NCBI GenBank assembly: GCA_014802335.1
Contig: JAAVCL010000002.1
Span: 1 to 64,000, forward strand
Direction: 5' to 3'
Length of the DNA: 64,000 nucleotides
DNA from: Bacteroides sp.
GTDB lineage: Bacteria; Bacteroidota; Bacteroidia; Bacteroidales; Muribaculaceae
Positions 56,562-64,000 of the stretch are shown here, in pieces. Position 1 is the stretch's first letter. Each line of letters starts with the position of its first letter. Under the pieces are notes generated by a model. The model was given only the letters and a program-made list of their open reading frames with translations, was not told the origin of the DNA and did no database searches. Position numbers and translations under genes: made by a program.

Positions 56562-58589
56562 ATGAACGATACTCTCTTCAACAACAGCGAAGACAACACC
56601 ACGGAAAACGAGACAGAAGCCGAAGCTCTGGTGATAGGGCATCCGGCCACGGAAGCAGGCTCATACACTGATGATGCCATCCAGACCCTTAGTTGGAACG
56701 AGCATATCCGCAGGCGTCCCGGTATGTATATCGGTAAGCTCGGAGACGGCTCGCACAGCGATGACGGTATTTACATCCTTGTAAAGGAGGTTGTCGATAA
56801 CTCTATCGACGAATTCAACATGGGTATGGGCACACGCATTGATATTACCCTTACCGACGACGGCGAAGTGAGTGTGCGCGACTATGGACGAGGCATACCT
56901 TTGGGTAAAGTCAAGAACGTTGCCTCGGAGATTAACACCGGTGGTAAGTTTGACGATAAGAATTTTAAGAAGTCTGTCGGTCTGAACGGAGTTGGTCTCA
57001 AAGCAGTGAACGCTCTTTCCGAAACCTGCACGGTGGCATCCGTGCGCGACGGCAAGAAGGTGACCGTAATGTTCGAAAAAGGAGAGTTGATTTCTCAAAG
57101 TGAGCCGACCGACACGAACGAGCCTAACGGAACCCTGGTCAAGTTCAAGCCTGATGATGCACTTTTCCAACATTTCAAGTTCAACCCGGAAACGGTGGAG
57201 ACAATGGTGGATCATTACACCTATCTTAACTGCGGGTTGCAGATATATTACAATGGCAAAAAGTATCTGTCGCGTCACGGTCTTCTTGATCTTCTTAAGG
57301 ATAATCTGACTTCCACCCCGCTCTACCCGATTATTCATCTTAAGGGGGAGGATATAGAAGTTGTGCTTACCCACACCGACCAGAACGGCGAGGAGTATTA
57401 TTCGTTTGTAAACGGCCAGCACACCACTCAGGGTGGTACACACCTATCGGCTTTCAGAGAACACGTGAGCCGCACCATAAAGGAATTTTCGGGGAAGGGT
57501 TATGAATTTTCCGACATACGCAACGGTATGGTGGCTGCGGTGAGTGTACGTATCCAGGAGCCGGTGTTCGAGTCGCAGACAAAGACAAAACTTGGCAGTA
57601 AAGAGGTTGCACCCGACAGCCCGCTGACCGTTAATAAATTTGTGGGGGATTTCCTTAAAAAGGAGCTTGACGACTACCTTCATAAACACACGGATGTGGC
57701 GGAGGCAATGCTGCAGAAAATCGCCCAATCGGAAAAGGAGCGGAAGTCTATGGCCGGAGTCGCGAAACTGGCCCGTGAAAAGGCAAAGAAAGTGAGCCTT
57801 CACAATCGCAAACTGCGAGACTGCCGCATCCATTATAACGACACCCTTAAACAAAAGAAGAATAAGGATGGAGATATTGCCGATGATCCGCGCGAAGAGA
57901 CTGCAATCTTCATCACCGAGGGTGATTCGGCATCAGGCACAATCACCAAAGTTCGCAATGCCGAGACGCAAGCCGTGTTCTCGCTGAGGGGTAAGCCCCT
58001 CAACTCATACGGTATGACTCAGGAAGTTGTGTACAAGAATGATGAGTTTAACCTTCTTCAAGCAGCCTTGAACATAGAGGACGGTATCGAAGGGCTTCGA
58101 TATAACAAGGTTATCATTGCAACCGATGCCGATGTTGACGGAATGCATATCCGCCTGCTGATGCTGACTTTCTTCCTGATGTTCTTTCCCGACCTTGTTA
58201 AAAAAGGGCACGTCTATATTCTCCAAACTCCTTTGTTCCGCGTAAGGGATAAAAATTCCGTGAGACGTTCCAAAACAAAGAAGCGGAAAAAAGAGAGCGA
58301 AGAGGGGGAAAACAAGGATACCGTGTATTGTTATACCGACCAGGAGCGAGAAGCGGCGATTGCACGTTTCGGCAGCAATGCGGAAATTACGCGCTTCAAA
58401 GGTCTTGGAGAAATCAACGATGCGGAATTCGCCGACTTTATCGGCCCCGACATGCGCCTGGAACGAGTGAAACTCCGCAAGGAGGATTCGCCCGACTCTC
58501 TTCTGGAATTTTACTGTGGTAAAAACACTATGGAGAGACAGAATTTTATTATCGACAATCTGATAATTGAAGATGACTCGGAAATATAA
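56562..58589 (+). CDS. parE: DNA topoisomerase IV subunit B
   Basis: A 675-residue type IIA topoisomerase ATPase subunit. The GHKL domain shows [27 protein letters not shown] and GRGIPLGKV; the transducer and Toprim domains follow, with EGDSASGTI and [19 protein letters not shown]. Length and the lack of the large GyrB insertion favour ParE over GyrB, as do its Bacteroidales neighbours coaD and an S41 protease. An acidic N-terminal extension of about 45 residues ([17 protein letters not shown]) precedes the domain. Acts with ParC (not in window) in decatenation. Confidence 0.92.
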   Translation: MNDTLFNNSEDNTTENETEAEALVIGHPATEAGSYTDDAIQTLSWNEHIRRRPGMYIGKLGDGSHSDDGIYILVKEVVDNSIDEFNMGMGTRIDITLTDDGEVSVRDYGRGIPLGKVKNVASEINTGGKFDDKNFKKSVGLNGVGLKAVNALSETCTVASVRDGKKVTVMFEKGELISQSEPTDTNEPNGTLVKFKPDDALFQHFKFNPETVETMVDHYTYLNCGLQIYYNGKKYLSRHGLLDLLKDNLTSTPLYPIIHLKGEDIEVVLTHTDQNGEEYYSFVNGQHTTQGGTHLSAFREHVSRTIKEFSGKGYEFSDIRNGMVAAVSVRIQEPVFESQTKTKLGSKEVAPDSPLTVNKFVGDFLKKELDDYLHKHTDVAEAMLQKIAQSEKERKSMAGVAKLAREKAKKVSLHNRKLRDCRIHYNDTLKQKKNKDGDIADDPREETAIFITEGDSASGTITKVRNAETQAVFSLRGKPLNSYGMTQEVVYKNDEFNLLQAALNIEDGIEGLRYNKVIIATDADVDGMHIRLLMLTFFLMFFPDLVKKGHVYILQTPLFRVRDKNSVRRSKTKKRKKESEEGENKDTVYCYTDQEREAAIARFGSNAEITRFKGLGEINDAEFADFIGPDMRLERVKLRKEDSPDSLLEFYCGKNTMERQNFIIDNLIIEDDSEI

Positions 58590-59040
58590 GACAGCCTTGT
58601 TTGCGGGCACGTTCAATCCTTTTACCATAGGGCATAAATCCATAGCCGACAGGGCCTTAAAGATAGCTGACGCTTTGGTTATCGGCTTCGGAGTAAATCC
58701 CGCCAAACCGGATCCCGACTCTGTGGCCCGCGTGGCTGCAGTAAAAAGGCTTTATGCAGACAATCCGCGTGTAACGGTTGTGCAATATGCCGGTCTCACC
58801 ACTGAATTCGCCCGCGAATGTGGCGCTGATTTTATGGTAAGGGGTGTTCGCAGCGTGGCCGATTTCGAGTATGAACGCAATCTGGCTGATATAAATCTTA
58901 AAATATCGGGCATTGAGACAGTGTTATTACCGGCACTGCCCGAACTTAGCTATGTCTCGTCGAGCATGGTGCGCGAACTTGAGGCTAATGGGGTTGACAT
59001 CTCCCCCTATCTGCCAAGATTCATAAGTAGCTACGAATAA
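58573..59040 (+). CDS. coaD: Pantetheine-phosphate adenylyltransferase
   Basis: A 155-residue enzyme of coenzyme A synthesis that adenylates 4'-phosphopantetheine. Nucleotide-binding motif [18 protein letters not shown] and the C-terminal [19 protein letters not shown] are diagnostic. The ORF track uses TTG 58567; ATG 58573 ([14 protein letters not shown]) is preferred. It overlaps the parE 3' end by 17 bp, implying coupled translation. Its last six codons lie in one arm of a 21-bp inverted repeat. Confidence 0.94.
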   Translation: MTRKYKTALFAGTFNPFTIGHKSIADRALKIADALVIGFGVNPAKPDPDSVARVAAVKRLYADNPRVTVVQYAGLTTEFARECGADFMVRGVRSVADFEYERNLADINLKISGIETVLLPALPELSYVSSSMVRELEANGVDISPYLPRFISSYE

Positions 59041-59218
59041 TTAATCGATATATGTTAAACAAAGTAGTTAGGAATATCTTGAACGCTAAAACTCGTTCTT
59101 TTTGGCATATTTTGCTTTGTCATTCAGTCGCATACGAATGTATGCTCCTTCATTCCGCAGCAAAATATGCTCAAAAATAACTTCGTTTTATCTGTTCATT
59201 AATTATTCGTAGCTACTT
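59025..59218. repeat. Nested palindromic element of about 195 bp after coaD
   Basis: Outer arms AAGTAGCTACGAATAATTAA(T) at 59025-59045 and 59198-59218 are perfect 21-bp inverted copies; the left arm contains the coaD stop codon. Inside are GCATATTTTGCT (59105-59116) with its inverse (59159-59170) and a central hairpin GCATACGAATGTATGC (59130-59145). Flanks of the inner stem also pair imperfectly (AACGAGTTTT-like against AACTTCGTTTT). The layout suggests a mobile non-coding repeat or structured RNA rather than a plain terminator. No ORF inside. Confidence 0.8.
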
Positions 59219-59243
59219 AAAAAATTATCCTGACATCAATCTT

Positions 59244-60851
59244 ATGAAAAAAATACTTTATTTCGTGATTTGCTGCGGTTTGGCCGCCACTATTTTTGCT
59301 GATAACAATATCATGCCTCCGGCGCAAAAATTACGTTGGGCGGAAACGGCGATTGCCGACCTCTATGTAGACACGGTGAATGAAGACCAACTGGTAGAAA
59401 CAGCAATCAAGAGTATGCTTGAGGAACTTGATCCTCATTCCTCTTACACCACGGCCGAGGAAACACGCGAAATGAATGAGCCTTTGAATGGCAATTTCAG
59501 CGGTATAGGCATCACTTTCAACATGAACAAAGACACGCTCTATGTTATCTCCACAGTGGCCGGAGGCCCTTCGGAAAGAGCGGGTATTTTGGCCGGCGAC
59601 CGAATCATAACTGTAAACGACACATCAATCGCCGGTGTAAAGATGAAGAATTCTGACATAATGAAGCGTCTTCGCGGCCCGAAAGGCACCCGCGTAGATG
59701 TGAGAGTGCTCCGACACAGTTCGGGCAAGAATGATTCGATAGATTTCCGCCTGACCCGTGCCGACATTCCAATATATAGTATTGACGCCGCTTATATGGC
59801 CGACCCGACTACAGGCTATATCCGCGTAAATCGTTTTGCCGCCGAAACCAACAATGAGTTTATTGAAGCCGTAGAGAAGCTTAAGAAGCAGGGCATGACC
59901 GGGCTTATACTTGATCTGGTGGATAACGGAGGGGGCTATCTCAATGCCGCTGTTGATATTTTGGGTGAACTTCTCGAACCGGGCAATACAGCTGTCTACA
60001 CCGAAGGACGCCAGTCGCCCATCCACTATTTCGAAGCACATCCAAAATCGAGAACACCTTTATTCAACAAGGGGCGTCTGGTGGTGATGGTGAATCAGAA
60101 CAGTGCCTCGGCTGCCGAGATCACTTCGGGGGCCATTCAAGACTGGGACCGCGGTGTTATTGTGGGACGACGCACTTTCGGAAAAGGACTTGTGCAACGC
60201 CCCATTCCGTTCCCTGACGGGTCAATGATTCGCCTCACGGTGGCACATTATTACACTCCCTCGGGACGCGACATTCAAAAGCCTTACACGAAGGGGGATG
60301 CCAGCGGTTACCGACATGATATTCTTGATCGCCTCAACAGCGGAGAACTCATGCACGCCGACTCTATAAAATATATTGATTCACTAAAAGTCAGCACCCT
60401 CAAACTTGGACGTGAAATCTATGGGGGCGGCGGCATATCGCCCGACTTGTTTGTGCCGCTCGATACAACAGCTTTTACCAACTACTATCGCGACGTGATT
60501 GCCAAAGGGGCTCTTAACCAATTTGTGATAAAGTATGTTGATACTCATCGCAAAGAGATAAAAAAGCTCTATGGAAATGACCGGAAATTTATTGACGGCT
60601 TCAAGGTGACCGATGAAATGCTGGCCGATCTTTATGAAACGGCCAAAGCCGAAGGTGTTGAACCAAATGAAGAAGAAGCCGCCCGCAGCCGTCAACTCTT
60701 TGAAATGCAAATAAAAGCACTCATCGGCCGTGATATATATGATCAGGCCACATATTTCAAGGTCTATAATCTATATGATCCGATATTCAAAGAGGCTCTC
60801 AGGATTGTAAACAGCCCCGACTATGACTCGATTTTAAGTAAAAAAAATTAA
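59244..60851 (+). CDS. S41 family C-terminal processing protease
   Basis: A 535-residue exported protease (CtpA/Prc class) with signal peptide MKKILYFVICCGLAATIFA. An N-terminal helical region (AETAIADLYVDTVNEDQLVE) leads to a PDZ domain (residues about 85-175; GPSERAGILAGDRIITVND), then the S41 core with Ser287 in NQNSASAAEITSGAI and Lys314 in RRTFGKGLVQ. A C-terminal helical extension of some 130 residues follows. Such enzymes trim periplasmic or outer-membrane proteins. The conserved neighbourhood parE-coaD-S41 is familiar from Bacteroidales. Confidence 0.93.
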   Translation: MKKILYFVICCGLAATIFADNNIMPPAQKLRWAETAIADLYVDTVNEDQLVETAIKSMLEELDPHSSYTTAEETREMNEPLNGNFSGIGITFNMNKDTLYVISTVAGGPSERAGILAGDRIITVNDTSIAGVKMKNSDIMKRLRGPKGTRVDVRVLRHSSGKNDSIDFRLTRADIPIYSIDAAYMADPTTGYIRVNRFAAETNNEFIEAVEKLKKQGMTGLILDLVDNGGGYLNAAVDILGELLEPGNTAVYTEGRQSPIHYFEAHPKSRTPLFNKGRLVVMVNQNSASAAEITSGAIQDWDRGVIVGRRTFGKGLVQRPIPFPDGSMIRLTVAHYYTPSGRDIQKPYTKGDASGYRHDILDRLNSGELMHADSIKYIDSLKVSTLKLGREIYGGGGISPDLFVPLDTTAFTNYYRDVIAKGALNQFVIKYVDTHRKEIKKLYGNDRKFIDGFKVTDEMLADLYETAKAEGVEPNEEEAARSRQLFEMQIKALIGRDIYDQATYFKVYNLYDPIFKEALRIVNSPDYDSILSKKN

Positions 60852-60879
60852 GAAATCCAACGCAGGTAGAAAAGAAGAC

Positions 60880-62364
60880 ATGACAGATCGAGGCATCAGA
60901 CTGACATTCAGCTTATTATTATTATTTATCTTCGGAATATTTTCCATACATGCCGACCAGCCATATCTTGATAGCGACCCGTTGCCGCACGACTCACTCC
61001 CGGTTCTTGATTTGAGCGGAGAAATCTATGAAACTCCGGTTAACAAATCATTGTTTCCACGTGTATTCACGGGCTATCGACACATTTCACGACGCCGCCC
61101 TTATTCTCAATTCCCCGATGCGGGGGTGGTGAGCGAAGTTATGGCCGAAGTTTGGAGAGACCCGGTGGTAACACCTGATTCTGTCGTATTATCTGACGAA
61201 GATCTGCAACCCGACCCTGATGCACTGTCTCCCGTAACGCCGCAACCGGCTACAACCGAATCTTCTTACGAAGCTGAGATGCCAACCCGCGAAGAACTGT
61301 CGGTTGCTTTCGGCTCGGTGATTCCCTCCTGGTTGAGAAAGTCGATAGATACGTATCGCTTTCAGGAAGATTTTGCATACACCATGATGATTGATAATCC
61401 TTCTCTGATAGAGTATGCGTATTGGGATCTTCCGGAACCGCCGCGTCTGCCCGAAGAAGATTATTCATTCCGAGGTTATCTGAAACGACTTAATCTTCCG
61501 GAAATCAAACCCGCGGCAAATCTGCCTGTCCACGCCAACGGTGGCCGTATAAACTGGCTGCACTCATTCAATGTTGCCATTCAACTCTCGCAGGCCTACG
61601 TATCAAGCAACTGGTATCAGGGCGGAACAAGTCATCTCGCTTTCTTCGCTAACACCTCTTGGGACGTACAACTCAATCAAGTGTATTATCCCAAGGCGAT
61701 GTTTCAAAGCACAGTGTCGTATAAATTGGCCATTAACTCGACTCCCGACGACCAATATCACCGCTACAACGTGTCGCAAGATTTATTTCAATATAATCTG
61801 AAGGCCGGTTATAAGGCACTTGAGAACTGGTACTACTCGTTTACGATGCAATTCAAGACTCAGTTCTTCAACAGTTATCCGACCAATTCACCCGACCGCA
61901 GCGCCTCTTTTCTATCACCCGGTGAATTCAACGTGGGTCTCGGTATGACTTATTCAAAACAAAACGAGAAAAAGACCTTGACTTTCACAGCCTCCATTTC
62001 TCCGATATCTTACAACCTGAAAACGTGCATCGATAAATGGGTGGATCACTCACAATTCGGTATCCGCGCCGACCGCAAATTGCTTAATGAAATAGGTAGC
62101 AACGCAGAAGTAAACTTCACTGCATTGCTATGGGGAAACACCACGTATACAACCCGTCTGTTTATATTCTCCGATTATAAGAATATGCAGACAGACTGGG
62201 AGAATACGTTAAACTTTCAATTTTCGCGGCTCTTTTCAACTCAAATCTATGCCCATTTGAGGTATGACACATCAGCAGATTCTTCCATATCAAGAAAATG
62301 GAGAAAACTTATGATGAAAGAGATTTTGAGTGTGGGAATAAGTTACAGCTTTTCAACCAAATGA
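60880..62364 (+). CDS. DUF3078 outer-membrane beta-barrel protein
   Basis: A 494-residue protein with signal peptide ending FSIHADQ. Residues 20-200 are an acidic, Pro-rich region of unknown structure. Residues 210-494 form the DUF3078 barrel: WLHSFNVAIQLSQAYVSSNWYQGG, LNQVYYPKAMFQSTVSYKLAIN, PGEFNVGLGMTYSKQNEKKT, ending in SVGISYSFSTK. Function unknown; barrel location is inferred from the alternating C-terminal strands. It overlaps the next gene by 4 bp (ATGA). Confidence 0.85.
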   Translation: MTDRGIRLTFSLLLLFIFGIFSIHADQPYLDSDPLPHDSLPVLDLSGEIYETPVNKSLFPRVFTGYRHISRRRPYSQFPDAGVVSEVMAEVWRDPVVTPDSVVLSDEDLQPDPDALSPVTPQPATTESSYEAEMPTREELSVAFGSVIPSWLRKSIDTYRFQEDFAYTMMIDNPSLIEYAYWDLPEPPRLPEEDYSFRGYLKRLNLPEIKPAANLPVHANGGRINWLHSFNVAIQLSQAYVSSNWYQGGTSHLAFFANTSWDVQLNQVYYPKAMFQSTVSYKLAINSTPDDQYHRYNVSQDLFQYNLKAGYKALENWYYSFTMQFKTQFFNSYPTNSPDRSASFLSPGEFNVGLGMTYSKQNEKKTLTFTASISPISYNLKTCIDKWVDHSQFGIRADRKLLNEIGSNAEVNFTALLWGNTTYTTRLFIFSDYKNMQTDWENTLNFQFSRLFSTQIYAHLRYDTSADSSISRKWRKLMMKEILSVGISYSFSTK

Positions 62365-62924
62365 AGATGAAATTATCCTCTCTTCTTATCCCGGCGATCC
62401 TCTGCCTTATCCTGACATTCAAGCCGGAGATCAAAGCCGAGGAAATAACGATCCGAGATATAATAGCCGCCCGGGATTGGTGCGACCGGAACATGTTGCA
62501 CCGTATAGAAGGCATTTGGGAATTTCCGGATGATGAAACGACAGTGCTGATAAAACGCAGCAATGTCCGCCCGCATTACTACGAAATAGTAACCGTTTCC
62601 TCACCCGACACGCGTCTCAAACCGGGCGATGTGGCAGGATATTTAAAAGAGTCGGCGGAAAGCAATAAGTTTGAAATGGCTCTTTATCGCGACAGGATGA
62701 ACGATGTCCTCGCCGAACCGGCCAAGTGTCTTGCCCAACTCACCGAAAACGATAATGCAATTGTTGCAAAAGGGAGAAAAATTAAATTCTCGTTAAAAAG
62801 CAACCGCCTGCTTCCTCTTTTTTGGAGAATGATACATCTGACTGTAAAGGACCCTCTCGAGAATTTACCTAAAGGTCTGATCAGAGTTTATCCTTCCTCC
62901 TCCCGAAATCCAGACTACCTTTAA
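62361..62924 (+). CDS. Small exported protein of unknown function
   Basis: A 187-residue protein. ATG 62361 overlaps the stop of the DUF3078 gene and gives a clear signal peptide (MKMKLSSLLIPAILCLILTF), so the ORF-track start at 62298 was rejected. The mature part contains ARDWCDRNMLHRIEGIWEFPDDETTVLIK and ends with KGLIRVYPS. I recognise no characterised domain; the IEGIWEF(P)DD segment suggests a lipocalin-like or beta-barrel small fold. Translationally coupled to the DUF3078 gene. Confidence 0.78.
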   Translation: MKMKLSSLLIPAILCLILTFKPEIKAEEITIRDIIAARDWCDRNMLHRIEGIWEFPDDETTVLIKRSNVRPHYYEIVTVSSPDTRLKPGDVAGYLKESAESNKFEMALYRDRMNDVLAEPAKCLAQLTENDNAIVAKGRKIKFSLKSNRLLPLFWRMIHLTVKDPLENLPKGLIRVYPSSSRNPDYL

Positions 62925-62953
62925 AGGGGCAAACCGGAAGTTGAGTCAATTCA

Positions 62954-62971
62954 GACATGGCACCCCATGTC
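62954..62971. repeat. Single REP-like palindrome
   Basis: GACATGG-CACC-CCATGTC, a variant of the ACGTGGC palindrome family with both arms changed together. It lies between two small genes and could act as a transcript-stabilising hairpin. Confidence 0.7.
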
Positions 62972-63027
62972 TCCACATTCAAGATTATCAAACAAGAATA
63001 TTAATCAAGATCACAAATAAAGCTGCT

Positions 63028-63543
63028 GTGAGAAAGATTTCATTAATAATTTTCCTTCTGGCCCTTCTCCCGGTCGCCGACATGTATTCATCCACAAACG
63101 GACGACGCAAAGGATATACCTTGAAAACAGATAAGAAAACAGACGTTTCATCAAATGACGATATGGTGAAAGGGAGCTTTATGGTCGCTTCGCAATGCGA
63201 GGATTGCAATCATGGCTACCGTCTTGATGAAGTTAAGTTTTCGGGCTTTGACAAGCCGCGGAACAGTAAGTATGAAACTTTTTTTATAACAAATAATACC
63301 GACCGTATTCTGACCGGCGTAAATCTCTATATAGAATATCAGACAACCGACGGGCAGATGCTGCACAAGCGTTTCTATCCCTTGCGCTGTAATATTCCAC
63401 CCGGAGAAACGCGAAATGTTCAACTCAACAGTTGGGACACTCAACACTCTTTCGTCTTTGAAAAAAGTGCAACCTCTTCAAAATCCAATGCCACACCTTT
63501 CAAAGTTATTTTCGACCCAGTAGCCTTCTACCTCCGTTTCTGA
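63028..63543 (+). CDS. Small exported protein of unknown function, GTG start
   Basis: A 171-residue protein. The ORF track starts at TTG 62941, but that stretch contains a REP-like palindrome; GTG 63028 begins a signal peptide (VRKISLIIFLLALLPVADMYS) and is chosen. The mature part has SQCEDCNHGYRLDEVKFSGFDKP, a CxxC pair, and a beta-rich region FFITNNTDRILTGVNLYIEYQT and LRCNIPPGETRNVQLNSWDT resembling an immunoglobulin-like fold. Family unknown to me. Confidence 0.7.
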   Translation: MRKISLIIFLLALLPVADMYSSTNGRRKGYTLKTDKKTDVSSNDDMVKGSFMVASQCEDCNHGYRLDEVKFSGFDKPRNSKYETFFITNNTDRILTGVNLYIEYQTTDGQMLHKRFYPLRCNIPPGETRNVQLNSWDTQHSFVFEKSATSSKSNATPFKVIFDPVAFYLRF

Positions 63544-63676
63544 AATTACACCCATGCCCTCTCATACATCTCACCTCCACTAAATGAATTCAAAATTTAG
63601 AAACTTGATTAAATAATCTTATATTAGCAATCAAGCCGTCTGAACACTTTAATCGGCACATTGCCGACTTGATTCC
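63544..63676. other. Gene-free gap before the terminal repeat array
   Basis: About 130 bp with no ORF, terminator or promoter that I can support; it leads directly into the REP-like tandem array. Confidence 0.4.
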
Positions 63677-64000
63677 CAGACGTGGCACGCCCTACATTGG
63701 CATCGCTACTATTCATTCCCGGAGGGTCGGTGCGATTCGTTACCGGACCAGTGGCGGTCTCCATTACCGGACCAATGTAGGGACGTGGCGTGCCACGTCT
63801 GGGGAATCACCATACATAATACATCGTCGCAAGGTTCAGACGTGGCACGCCAAGTCCCTACATTGGCGTCGCTCCGATTCATTTCCGGAGGGTCGTTGCG
63901 ATTCGTTACCGGACGAGTGGCGGTCCCCATTACCGGACGAGTGTTGGGACGTGGCGTGCCACGTCTGGGGAATCACCATACATAATACATCGTCGCAAGC
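63677..64000. repeat. Tandem REP-like (BIME-type) array, about 160-bp unit
   Basis: Two direct copies of a roughly 160-bp unit begin at 63677 and 63837; the second runs to the window end. Each unit has CAGACGTGGCACGCC at its left, an inner TTCATTYCCGGAGGGTCG and paired TTACCGGAC boxes, and at its right the perfect palindrome GACGTGGCGTGCCACGTC (63782-63799 and 63948-63965). The first copy lacks six bases (AAGTCC) from its left element. The ORFs called here in both strands are shadows. Confidence 0.85.

Noticed and set aside
56562-58589. Annotation as GyrB
   Set aside because: Motifs are common to GyrB and ParE, but length, sequence style and the coaD/S41 neighbourhood favour ParE; GyrA/ParC absence leaves slight doubt.
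62298-62360. Upstream extension of the 62361-62924 gene
   Set aside because: It would overlap the DUF3078 coding end out of frame and hide the signal peptide.
63709-63985. ORFs inside the terminal repeat array
   Set aside because: Same reason: they are translations of the REP-like tandem units in several frames.

Overview
The window looks like chromosomal DNA from a gut-type Bacteroidales bacterium, most likely of the Muribaculaceae (S24-7) group. The taxonomic signals are a SusC/SusD pair, a complete type IX secretion (T9SS) core operon (porT, porP, gldK/porK, gldL/porL, gldM/porM, gldN/porN), secreted proteins with T9SS-like C-terminal tails, a BspA-like leucine-rich repeat protein, a family C10 cysteine peptidase, and promoters of the Bacteroidetes type (TTTG, 19-20 bp, TAnnTTTG). 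Family placement is inference; no rRNA is present. No CRISPR array, prophage or intact insertion sequence was seen.

Layout. 1-1.6 kb: a CAU tRNA and an AI-2E family transporter. 1.9-8.4 kb: a tripartite RND efflux operon (TolC-like, AcrA-like, AcrB-like) whose last gene overlaps tail-to-tail with an acyl-ACP thioesterase. 8.4-9.7 kb: a repeat island with REP-like palindromes, TTAGGCG-like heptamer arrays, a polypurine tract and a REP-associated tyrosine transposase (RAYT). 9.7-22.6 kb (all minus): a lipoprotein, three T9SS-type secreted proteins (one a C10 peptidase, one BspA-like), then susD and susC. 23.1-32.9 kb (minus): dgt, a TPM-domain protein and the whole T9SS core, apparently one transcription unit ending in a strong terminator. 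33-38.6 kb (minus): prmC, recX, comF, pyrE, an SRPBCC protein, a Rieske-like lipoprotein and a LysE-type exporter with an unusual extra domain. 38.9-45.3 kb: a 1458-residue adhesin-like T9SS cargo and a divergent membrane-bound AraC/TPR regulator, followed by a transposase remnant.

46-56.5 kb (plus): the most unusual part of the window. A run of envelope-directed genes encodes a CHASE2 membrane sensor (split by a C9 homopolymer, so possibly phase variable), a FecR-like secreted protein, a WD40 protein with an OmpA-like C-terminus, a TPR-caspase (metacaspase-like) protease, a DUF4384 protein, a small secreted protein and a transglutaminase-fold protein with a full Cys-His-Asp triad. The WD40 and caspase proteins appear to share a central domain. 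I read this as a candidate uncharacterised envelope sensing/proteolysis system. 56.5-63.5 kb: parE, coaD, an S41 protease, a DUF3078 barrel and two small secreted proteins, with conspicuous inverted repeats around the parE promoter and after coaD. The window ends in a tandem array of the same REP-like elements found near the RAYT gene.

Most ORF-track entries not listed here are antisense or out-of-frame shadows. Starts were moved from the ORF-track start for acrA, RAYT, pyrE, the AraC regulator, the DUF4384 gene, coaD and the last two small secreted proteins, with reasons given.
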